This document shows, in pieces, positions 12,401 through 20,159 of a stretch of 64,000 bases of DNA. Made by a program: the position numbers and the translations under genes. Below the pieces are notes generated by a model. The model did not search any database. It was not told the origin of the DNA and worked only from the letters and a program-made list of their open reading frames with translations. The number at the start of each line of letters is the position of its first letter. Positions within the stretch are counted from its first letter, which is position 1. Source of the stretch: Distichodus sexfasciatus (taxonomy: Eukaryota; Chordata; Actinopteri; Characiformes; Distichodontidae); NCBI GenBank assembly GCA_032718565.1, contig JAVGVS010000285.1, positions 249,404 to 313,403 on the forward strand. The letters run 5' to 3'.

Positions 12401-12576
12401 TGTGCACCTCATTTTCATTGTTTAATCAGATGTTAAAGTCTGTGCGTTTTGTCTTTGCCCACCAGCCTACTAAAAAGTTGACGGCAGCTCAGAAGACTTT
12501 GGCCAAAGTGGACAAAACTGGCATGAAGAGCTTGTCTGCGTTCTTCAGTCCGAAAGTCAAACAAGAGAAAGACTGA
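6419..12576 (+). CDS. rnaseh2b: Ribonuclease H2 subunit B
   Basis: This is the non-catalytic B subunit of the nuclear RNase H2 trimer, which cleaves RNA-DNA hybrids and starts removal of single ribonucleotides misincorporated in DNA. Human mutations cause Aicardi-Goutieres syndrome. Eleven coding exons join in frame: 6419-6482, 8765-8833, 8989-9096, 9312-9388, 9662-9776, 10067-10131, 10355-10460, 10558-10639, 11031-11076, 11990-12067 and 12466-12576. They give 306 aa, close to the human protein (about 312). All introns are GT-AG. Diagnostic segments are VYEVKAFAEDFRSWFIGQTV (triple-barrel domain), LYVTPIDPVFLLLPYL, EDYLRYAHGLISEYIKEELS (helical domain) and the C-terminal LTAAQKTLAKVDKTGMKSL. 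The last exon ends in SAFFSPKVKQEKD, where the FF after the conserved GMKS segment resembles a PCNA-interacting (PIP) motif. Intron 1 (2.3 kb) carries two palindromic MITEs and a SINE. It is tail to tail with the C13orf42 homologue. Confidence 0.97.
6911..7204. mobile_element. Palindromic MITE with internal GATATCGAGTCG satellite
   Basis: Perfect 16-bp terminal inverted repeats (TATAGTAGGGCTGGGT at 6911-6926 and its complement at 7189-7204) enclose many partial copies of a motif built on ATCGATATCGAGTCGA (about 6990-7160). There is no coding capacity, so it is non-autonomous. It lies in rnaseh2b intron 1. The TATA at both outer ends may be target-site duplication or part of the inverted repeat. 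Superfamily not assigned. Confidence 0.75.
7680..7850 (-). repeat. Teleost tRNA-derived SINE fragment
   Basis: Reverse copy of a SINE seen many times in this window, recognised by 'attgtgaacacaccacagtg', 'caccacaacc' and 'tttgacccatccgtgaag'. The same words recur at 33.67, 59.27 and 61.7 kb. It lies in rnaseh2b intron 1. Confidence 0.65.
8088..8638. mobile_element. 551-bp near-perfect palindromic MITE flanked by TTAA
   Basis: Inverted arms of about 110 bp (about 8092-8201 and 8525-8634) differ at only a few positions. They begin AGGAACACTCCAC and end near the GGTCTGGCG/CGCCAGACC words. TTAA lies at both outer edges (8088-8091 and 8635-8638), the target duplication expected of piggyBac-type elements. 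There is no transposase. It lies in rnaseh2b intron 1. The superfamily is inferred from TTAA only. Confidence 0.85.
10715..10900 (+). repeat. tRNA-derived SINE fragment in rnaseh2b intron 8
   Basis: Begins with the tRNA-like head 'ggggcagttggtagcgcaaa' and continues with 'cagctgcccaatgctccttc' and 'gctgcactgtgtgctgtgtt', the same body found in the other SINE copies here. The B-box part is decayed. Confidence 0.65.
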
Positions 12577-12604
12577 GTTTGTGTATGTATCAGTGTTTTT
12601 TGTT

Positions 12605-12610
12605 AATAAA
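12605..12610 (+). terminator. rnaseh2b poly(A) signal
   Basis: Canonical AATAAA 29 bp after the stop codon, giving a very short 3'UTR. Confidence 0.8.
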
Positions 12611-13104
12611 GTTTAAAATATGTTTATATACATGATTATTCTTTCATTCTGACACCATCCAGTAAATCTGCTTGACCTTAAATGGCCAATCCACCGAAAG
12701 CACCCGCAATTAATGACATTTACTGTGGATTTTTCTTTTTAACTTTTAGAGTTTTCTTTTTGCTTTATTGTTAGCCACATTGGCATATTTGGAAGACATG
12801 TCGCCTTAATCAGGATCAGGCAAACCATACCATTTTAACTGTAGTTCCGCATATTTTTCTCTCATTATTTTAATTAAAAATATTACATATTCCAGTCAAT
12901 GTTTGCTTGGATAAGTCTTAGAAACTTGGAATACTTACAAACGGTAAAATCTGTAGAAATCAACATATGAAAATCTTTGTTACAGTCTTCACTTATTAAT
13001 ATTGAATTATCAAAACACCTGGCACTTATGGGGATTTTGTGATGTTGATAAACATTTCCTCTTTCCTTAGAAAGAGAAACTGACTTCGGCAAAGTATAGA
13101 AGCA
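12611..13104. other. Short gap between convergent genes
   Basis: AT-rich sequence between the 3' ends of rnaseh2b and the C13orf42 homologue. Nothing else recognised. Confidence 0.6.
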
Positions 13105-13124
13105 GCGTGTTCCTCTTAGTAATT

Positions 13125-13130
13125 TTTATT
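13125..13130 (-). terminator. Probable poly(A) signal of the C13orf42 homologue
   Basis: TTTATT on the plus strand reads AATAAA on the minus strand, about 940 bp after the stop codon at 14068. This gives a 3'UTR of about 0.95 kb and leaves about 0.5 kb to the rnaseh2b 3' end. Confidence 0.5.
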
Positions 13131-14067
13131 TAAAAAACACATGAGGCCATCTTCAATATCTCAACCTAATCACTTAAATAATAATTCTTCATGAAACTAA
13201 CTTTGAGGCCTGGTTTAAGGCAAAGAGCTGTGCCTGGCAAAGCCATTAAGCTGAGCTAAAACACATAGAGGCACTAAGCAAAATGTTTTCTCCAAAAGCA
13301 TACTGCCAGTTACTCCAAATGCTTTCTTCCATTATGTTAAGATGACAAAAATTACAGCAGGTAAAATTTTATCCAGGTTAACCTGCGAGACCTGTCTAGG
13401 AGAGGCCTTGTATACATTCAGCAGTGACTAAGCAGTGACTAGTAATGTCCAAGGATCCCTGTGGTGCTTCCATGTACATTTCTTTGCCTGATCTGTTGAC
13501 TGATTAATCAGATCATCGACAGATCAGTAGACCAATCTCTATTTCAAGATTGTTAACGGGAGGGAGTCCTGTTACTCTCTGGAAGGAGGCTTTTCAAAGA
13601 GAAACGGCTCGGTCATGCCCTGGTGGAGTCCTGAGTGCGTTGCTGTTGAGAGCTGCTGAAACGGAAACTCTGATATGCTGTGGATAATTGATGAAGCGGA
13701 GCAAGTGCAGGAGTTTCAAAAGCCCTCCATATTACATCACTGCTCCTCAGTGCGAAACTTAATTCAAACTCCCACCAAAACCAATTTGGATTATTGCTCT
13801 TCTACGTTCTTGTCCACCACAGCCAACAGAATGGTGGTGGAAATTTCTCTGTACGGTCTGGGAAACTAGACCTTTGCCGACCAAACCAAACCTGAAACTG
13901 GCAGTGCCGTGCCTGACCAGAGAAACCCCAGATAACAACTAGCTGCTGGTGACATAATTAGCCACAAGAATTGGTAGTGATATGTCTTGCTGCCCTATCC
14001 ATGATGGACAAGCTCTGGAAAGTCAAGTGGAACCTTTATCAGAAGTCGCCGTGGCCGATCCGGTTGA

Positions 14068-16372
14068 CTAATCTTTCTTCTTAAACTTGGGTTTGAAGCG
14101 CAGGGTCTGGAAGGCACTCTCCACCACTTTAGGCAGGTGGATGGGGTTTCGTTGGAGGCGTCTGGTGCTGCTTGTTCCGCTGGATGCCGCTTTCTTCCAA
14201 GCGTTATGCTGTGTGCTCCCCTCTTGCCGACTCAGTAGAGAATCGTCCATGGAGATCCGCCGAGGGTCCCGCAACACCCAGTTGGAATGGAGGTCGTGCT
14301 CACATGTACTGGTAGCCACTGGAAAGATGGGCAACAGAGGTGCATGGTCAAAAACATGTCTGCATGTTCCTCAGATTGTTTGTATGATCACTTACTGAGT
14401 TGGTCATCAACTAGTCCTTTATCAAGGGTACTACTGCTTGAAGAGCCATAACTGGGCCCTCAAGCAAGTCCCTTAATTCCAAGTTGCTCCAGAAAGACTG
14501 ACCCTATAGTTAGGAAAGTCGCCTTGGCTCGAAGCATCAGATAAATGCTGTAAATGTAGTGTAACCCAACTCAGGTTCACCATTGCTTAAATATTGCTGC
14601 TGTTTTGATCCAACATTCTAATAACGTCTCACTAATTAACAAAGTAGAGAGTGACCTTGTGACCTCGTGGTTCAAAATTGACCTCTGTTGGCTCTCTAGA
14701 GCAGAAGTGGGCAATTACAGTCCTGGTGTGCCAGAATTTAGAAAGTTCCCCGTTTTGGTCCAACATCCAAATAATATCCCACTGATCAAAAGAGTAGAAA
14801 TTGACTTCAACAGCAGATCTACAGTCTGTAAAACAGTTACAAAATCCTCCTGTAAGGTTGGTGTAACCAGCGCATGTAGACAAGAGGTGCTAAAGGACAG
14901 TGAGTGTTCTAAACAATTTACCAACAAAGTCCACGTCTGCATGGCCATCATCCACGTGTGGTTTCCGGCTGCGCTCTGGGTCACAGCTTGCGATGACGGC
15001 ATCGAAGAACTGCAAAGTGTCCTCCTCGTTTGGGATCGGAGGAGCCGTCGGCTCCGGACTTACGTGCTTTGAGAAATTGGAATAAATGCAAATGCGTTTA
15101 TTAAGCATAATAATCGTCAGGGCTGTGACAAGATATCTATAGATATCTTTTCAATCTTGAATTGTGAACATTTGACAAACATTTGGCTTTTTGGAAAATT
15201 AGTTTGGAAAATTAAACAAGTACATGTAGGCATTACTAGAGCAGGTGAATGTAATTTCTGGTAATGGAGGGATGGTGTCCAAGCTTCAGTCAAGATTCAG
15301 GATTCTTTATTTGTCACGTACATAGTTATACAAGTACGATCCAAAGACAAATAAAAAAAATAGAATGTAGAATTTAAGAAAACTTTACAGATTAAGTTAA
15401 AAATCTTACAATAAACTAAAGAGCAAGAATAAAGTATATACATAAAATACAAGAAATAGAGAAAATTCTATAAGGTTGTACTACCAACAGTGACTACTTC
15501 TGCAGGGTGCGTTGGTGCAGTTCAGCATTAGTCTCAAATGATTCACACCTGTTCTCTGGTAGATCCTCAACAGGTACAACAATACATTCTGGTTTCTGGT
15601 CTTCCAGATTGGAATTGCCCATGTTTGAACTTGAGGGTCAACAGTGGTCAATTTTGAGGAACCCCAAACTCTCAACCCAACGTGCAGAGACAGCACTCAG
15701 TCCAATGCCACTACCTTATGAGCATACTATCCAGTCATCCCTGGTTCTCTGCTCAAAGTCTGACCAGTGAATGGGTTTGCCTCGCAAATTATGCATGGCA
15801 CCAGATGGACTATAGACTGTAACTGTAAACCAATAAAATGTGTACCTATAAGATATGTGTAATTAATTAAGTAGTAAACGATAAAGTGATTACTTCCTAA
15901 CAGCTTACTCGTTGAGTAAAACTGTCAACATGTAAATGGTCTTTACCGGGATGTTCCTGTGCCGCGGCGGTTTTGGGGCCGGTTTCTTCTTGCTGCACGC
16001 GGCGTCTCTCTGCTCGCTGCCGCCGCTCTTCAGCTCGCTCACGCTCTTGGTGTATTGGCGCCGGAGCGTGACCAGCTCCTGCAGGTACTCCAGACAGCTC
16101 TGGTTTTGGGAGTAGAGCCATATGCGGTCCTCTCGGCTCTGGTAGTAGTAGAGCGCCGCGCTGGACTCCACGCTGACCGCGCTGACACTCCGCTTCAGGC
16201 TCGAGTCCTGCCCCGGTCTCCGGTTCTCCCCGACCACGAGCATGGAGGTGCTGCGCACGAGCTTCACGGTGCACGCGCTGTGGTAGTCCTCCTGCGTACG
16301 GAAACCATCCCGAGAACGGTGATGATGATGATGATTATTGGGGCGGAACACGGCGTTGATTTTCTTGAACAT
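14068..16372 (-). CDS. C13orf42: C13orf42 homologue, 273 aa, function unknown
   Basis: Three coding exons on the minus strand: 16372-15947, 15066-14922 and 14318-14068. Phases agree (0, then 1), all introns are GT-AG, and the total is 273 aa plus stop. The start is the ATG giving MFKKINAVF; the GTG codon before it is not used. Segments that match my memory of human C13orf42 are VKLVRSTSMLVVGENRR, EDRIWLYSQNQSCLEYLQEL, FFDAVIASCDPERSRKPH, HDLHSNWVLRDPRRIS and RRLQRNPIHLPKVVESAF. The product is basic, with a His run near residue 15 and a Lys/Pro-rich stretch at the end of exon 1. It has no signal peptide or membrane segment. It ends FKPKFKKKD; I recall the human protein running further C-terminally. 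Its place tail to tail with rnaseh2b agrees with human 13q14.3. The biochemical role is unknown to me. Confidence 0.88.
14600..14810. repeat. Diverged direct duplication of a fish repeat in C13orf42 intron 2
   Basis: Two related segments about 150 bp apart (about 14600-14655 and 14754-14808) share the pattern 'ttttgatccaacattctaat' / 'ttttggtccaacatccaaat' followed by 'ccactgatcaaaagagtaga'-type sequence. Between them is 'gtgggcaattacagtcctgg', a phrase typical of fish interspersed repeats and seen in part near 27.28 kb. Confidence 0.5.
15290..15450. repeat. Interspersed repeat fragment
   Basis: 'caagattcaggattctttat' followed by 'ttgtcacgtacatagttata' and an A-rich tail resembles the 3' end of common fish LINE-type repeats. 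It lies in intron 1 of the C13orf42 homologue. The family is not certain. Confidence 0.45.
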
Positions 16373-17084
16373 CACTTCAACCGAAAACAGTTAAAAAAAA
16401 AAAACCTAAATGTTGAAGCAACTCGTCCCGAGCGGAATTACAAACCTCATTAGATGCACCTTTATGGACAGTCATAACTTAATTAAGTATCCCTTTAATT
16501 AATCCTCATAAGCAAAAATTGTAAATTTATATGACAAAGTCCTTGTCCATGGTGCTGAACCGATTTAAAGGAAGGAAAGTTTCCCAAACACTTTCTGTCC
16601 CGTTGCTTTCTGTGGACGCAGCCATAGCAACCAAGTCCGTAATCCTAAACCAGTCTTTAATAATGAATCATCACGAAGACCCTACACAAACTTTAAAAAA
16701 ATTTAATCATTTATGTATAATTCCTCTCAAATGTGTAGCTACAGACCTTACAGATATCGTAAAAAAAAAAAAAAAGACACTTTTTGGAGGAGTTTTCGGG
16801 AAGGTTTTAATAGACTCGGGTCTCCTTGAAGAACACGAATGTCGTCACGTCGTGGGCGCCATTTTGCTAGCGGACGTTCCGTCTAGCAGCTGTGTGTGTG
16901 ACACATGAGACTGTCTGAGTGCACGACAGGTGGCTAAAGTTTCTGGCCGAGTTATGTCCAGTAGCCTTGTGTGATGTGGTCAACCATCATTAAGAGAGTT
17001 AAACATTGACCAAAAAAGATCTAAGTAGAATAAATAGCATAATGGTGACGTATAGCATGACTAAACTTCAGGAGGTCTTGGATT
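16373..17084. other. 5' flank of the C13orf42 homologue, no further gene
   Basis: The proximal part should hold the promoter of the minus-strand gene. CpG and 'gccattttgctagcggac' occur around 16800-16900, but no clear core promoter motif was seen. The 125-codon ORF at 16531-16908 runs through poly(A) and shows no family resemblance. Confidence 0.45.
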
Positions 17085-17310
17085 CAAGTTGGGGCAGTAG
17101 AAGAGTGACGGTTAGGGAGTTGGTTGCCGGTTCAAGTCCCAGACCAGTAAAGGTACGACTGAGGTACTTATTAGCAAGATACCATCCCTAACTGCTTCCA
17201 AAAGCTGCCCACTGCTATCACGGATGGGTCCAACGCAGAGGTCCAACATTTTATTGTGGTGCACTGTGTGGTGCGTTCGCAATGACAAGTAATCACTCAA
17301 TTACTTAAAG
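17085..17310 (+). repeat. tRNA-derived SINE, fairly complete
   Basis: Head 'ttggggcagtagaagagtga', a B-box-like 'gccggttcaagtccc', then 'agtaaaggtacgactgaggt', 'ccatccctaactgc' and the tail 'gtgcactgtgtggtgcgttc'. This order is shared with copies at 47.0, 59.3 and 61.7 kb and serves as a reference for the family here. Confidence 0.75.
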
Positions 17311-17828
17311 TCTGCCTCAATTTAGCCTCTGAGCAAGAACATTAATCCCAGTTTGCTCTATTGTGAGACTGTCATTGCTGTTATGACATGAGGTCTGTGA
17401 ACGGTCTGAGCACGTTATGGTGCTTGGTTGTTTTAATAATGTAGCATGGTTGGCAGATCAGAGTGACTGACCCATTAGCCTGTTAGTTCGTGTCACATAA
17501 ATAACCTGAAGTTTGGTCGTGTTCGACGTCATCCAAGTACAGGAGGATCTGTGTAAAGTCAGGGTTAAATTACAAGCGAGATCTTCACACTTCAGGCTAC
17601 ACGGGGGACATCAGCACTAGCTGTTACATAACACAAGTGGAACTGATATATAAATCAGTGGAGCTGTCACACAAATTGATATTCATTTATACAAGGCCAA
17701 TTTATAAGAGCTAAGGTAGCAGGTTAAACAGATTTTCAGCATTATTTGAGAAAAAAAATATTTGTACTAGAAGCAGGTGGAAGACTGGGGAGATTTTAAC
17801 ACTTAAGAAAACTACCAGTTTTTCCAGA

Positions 17829-17838
17829 GAAAGTGAAA
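17829..17838 (+). promoter_or_regulatory. ISRE/IRF-binding core upstream of tasl
   Basis: GAAAGTGAAA, a perfect match to the IRF core GAAANNGAAA. It is about 710 bp upstream of the tasl start codon and about 210 bp upstream of the proposed first splice donor. Confidence 0.55.
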
Positions 17839-17909
17839 TTAGTTTGTTCCTCTTGTCAGATACACAGATGTTCAAAACAGTGTGCATATCTGCATGCCAC
17901 GGATGAAAC

Positions 17910-17919
17910 TTTCACTTCC
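17910..17919 (-). promoter_or_regulatory. PU.1/IRF composite element (EICE) upstream of tasl
   Basis: On the minus strand this reads GGAAGTGAAA, a perfect Ets-IRF composite (GGAANNGAAA), within GAGGAAGTGAAAGTTTC. The left half is the preferred PU.1 site (GAGGAAGT). In mammals such elements recruit PU.1 with IRF4 or IRF8 and mark myeloid and B-cell genes. It sits just ahead of the presumed untranslated first exon, so it probably belongs to the promoter. Confidence 0.6.
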
Positions 17920-17939
17920 TCATCCAGTACACCATAAAA

Positions 17940-18049
17940 CCTCAGCTTAGCACCTCATAGTAGAAGAGAAGAGCAGGAACACACGAGGGATCTTGATTTC
18001 TACAGTTTCAGCATCATTTTTCATATACATCCATCAACTGGAAGAGACG
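17940..18049 (+). other. Probable untranslated first exon of tasl
   Basis: The only supported boundary is a strong donor (GACG|GTGAGC) after 18049. It pairs with the acceptor TTTTCAG ending at 18535, two bases before the tasl ATG, giving a 486-bp intron. The segment before the donor contains no ATG. The transcription start is a guess. Confidence 0.4.
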
Positions 18050-18537
18050 GTGAGCTTTAGGAATGAACAGCAGTATGATTTGAGCGTTAATGCTTTGCTA
18101 AGATTGTTTGATTAAAAAATGTGTATAATGTAAAATTTATACTTGTAGAGATGATTTGTCTATATATGTGAAATCTGAATCAATAATTAACCTCTATTAT
18201 TTTAGGATGGTAAAACAAATCTGATATAAAAAATATATTTCAAAAATTCTGGTGGTATAGAACAATTTTAAAATCTTGTGTTTGCCTTTACCCTATGTTA
18301 AACTAGACACAATACAATTTGGTCTCATGCTGAAATGATATTTACCTTTGCTAATTATGTACAAACTATTTGTGGTGTTTCAGCAAAGGTCCACTTGTGT
18401 CTTGTAGTGAGCAAAATATTCTCACCCTGAATTCCAAAATTGTATTTTCAAGATTGAATTGTCAAATATACGAGGTTCAAAACTTTTGAGAATATCACTG
18501 CCAATGACCACATTTTTCTGGGGATGTATTTTCAGGG

Positions 18538-19395
18538 ATGCTCTGTGAAAGTACTCTTTGGCGTATTGCCTACTGCTCCGACTCAGAAAGTCCTGACCTT
18601 TCTACAAACATCTCACCCTCTTCCTCCAAACCTCTTCGCCCAACCACCACCTTACAAACTCAACCTCTACCTCCTCTCCTATTTCCCTCCGAACTGCATG
18701 GCCCCTCCTCCTCCTTCAGGGACCCCCGACACCACCAGGAAAGGGACTCCCAGCCTTCCCCCACATCCCCCCTGGGCTCTCGGCGTCTCTCCCCTGGCGT
18801 GGGCATCCCGGGGAGGACGGACCCCCTTGGCGTGGAGACCTTCCTGGTTCCGTCAAGCTGCCACAGCATTTGCAAGCACTACAGCGATCTTCACATTGCA
18901 GGCGGCCAGGTTCTGACGCTCAGTCCCGGCGCCGGAGACCAAGAGGGCAGCTACTTGCAGGACACGCAACCCGGACCCTTCCTCCTCTCTGGAGACGTGC
19001 CACCGCCCTCCCTTCTTCCTCCTCCTCCTCCTCCGCTCCCAGACACCATGACGTCCAGGCGTTGGAGGGAAGGCAGCGGACGCGAACGACCATCCCTGCT
19101 GCAAGGTGGTCAACCGCTTTCCAACTCGCAGCTTAACGGCTACCTGGAGCAGAAGCTTCTGGAGCTGTATAAACAGTACCTGACCGAGGGGCCGGCCGGA
19201 ACAAGGCCAGTCATGGCCTCGGAGCTGCTGCAGTGCAGCCTGGAGCAGATCACATTGCAACTGAGTAAAGACCAGAAGTTGGAGACGGCGCAGGCCAAAG
19301 ACATGTTGCTGAGCTGCCTGATGAGAGCCACCAGCAGCCAGCAGTCCAGTGAGATCAGCACACCGCTACTGCAGATCTCCACCCAGACCAAGTGA
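18538..19395 (+). CDS. tasl: TASL, TLR adaptor interacting with endolysosomal SLC15A4
   Basis: In mammals TASL binds the lysosomal transporter SLC15A4 and recruits IRF5 downstream of TLR7, TLR8 and TLR9. The whole 285-aa coding region is one exon, starting two bases after an acceptor (TTTTCAG). Residues 1-15 (MLCESTLWRIAYCSD) align with the human N-terminus that engages SLC15A4. The conserved middle block is at 101-127 (TFLVPSSCHSICK, then YSDLHIAGGQV). The C-terminal helical block is at 198-215 (QLNGYLEQKLLELYKQYL). The IRF-docking LxIS core is at 278-281 (LQIS) within SEISTPLLQISTQTK, with Ser281 as the predicted phosphosite. The residue before the core is Leu, where the pLxIS definition expects a hydrophilic one. 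Residues 30-95 and 145-170 are low-complexity Pro/Ser, including a run of six prolines. It may be the tasl or tasl2 paralogue; sequence alone does not settle which. Confidence 0.9.
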   Translation: MLCESTLWRIAYCSDSESPDLSTNISPSSSKPLRPTTTLQTQPLPPLLFPSELHGPSSSFRDPRHHQERDSQPSPTSPLGSRRLSPGVGIPGRTDPLGVETFLVPSSCHSICKHYSDLHIAGGQVLTLSPGAGDQEGSYLQDTQPGPFLLSGDVPPPSLLPPPPPPLPDTMTSRRWREGSGRERPSLLQGGQPLSNSQLNGYLEQKLLELYKQYLTEGPAGTRPVMASELLQCSLEQITLQLSKDQKLETAQAKDMLLSCLMRATSSQQSSEISTPLLQISTQTK

Positions 19396-19630
19396 ACAGA
19401 GATGGAGAAGAAGGAGAGTCATGGGAGGAGAAAATAAGGAGTTGGGATAAAAGGTTTACATGGTTTAATAACATGGTGGAGCTGTATTATTTAAGTGTAA
19501 TATGTTCTTAATTTCCATTTCAGAACACGAAATGTTTAGGTCTAAATATCCTAAGAATTTTTTTCTTTCTCATATGTTATACAATATTTTGTTGTTTGAT
19601 ATGAAAAAATAATAGTTCATTATTAACACA

Positions 19631-19636
19631 AATAAA
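19631..19636 (+). terminator. tasl poly(A) signal
   Basis: AATAAA about 235 bp after the stop codon. A minus-strand AATAAA (TTTATT at 19673-19678) about 40 bp further on could serve the convergent TRIM gene. Confidence 0.6.
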
Positions 19637-20159
19637 TCATGGATCAAGTTTTAAAAAGCTTTTTGTTTATCTTTTATTTTAGATAAAACAGTGAAAAACA
19701 AGATCATTGACATTAAGCAATGTAAGTATAAACTTGCTGACATTTGGATTTCTGAATTTACCCACTTGCTCCATTTTACCATAATGAAATTATTTCACAC
19801 AAATGAAGTTATGTAAAGACATAATTTTAGATACGTGAAGCCATTTCACCCATTCGTGTTTAATGTCACGCATTAAAATGTGTGAATTAAAATTTGTGCA
19901 TGGACAAGTTAATCTCATTAGTATTATGTTGTATAATAAATGTCTATATAACAATTAAATCTGACATTAGACATGGCATCTAATGTTTAATGTCAAAACT
20001 GTAAAATGATCACAAGTTACTGTAAGACCTCGTAGGACAAGCAAAGGTGAAACTAAGACTAAATTAAGAAATAATTGCTGCAATTTCAAGATGAAACAAG
20101 TAACGTATCTACATTCTGTGACTAGGTGTCGAATCAGACAGCTGACTGTCAGTTCTTAT

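Noticed and set aside
16370..16375. GTG upstream of the C13orf42 start as an alternative first codon
   Set aside because: The next codon is ATG and gives the conserved MFKKI start.
15959..16453. 164-codon plus-strand ORF
   Set aside because: It is the antisense shadow of exon 1 of the C13orf42 homologue.
18524..18916. 130-codon ORF in another frame over the tasl exon
   Set aside because: Shadow of the tasl reading frame, proline-rich by chance; it begins upstream of the splice acceptor.
18853..19260. 135-codon minus-strand ORF over tasl
   Set aside because: Antisense shadow of the tasl coding exon.
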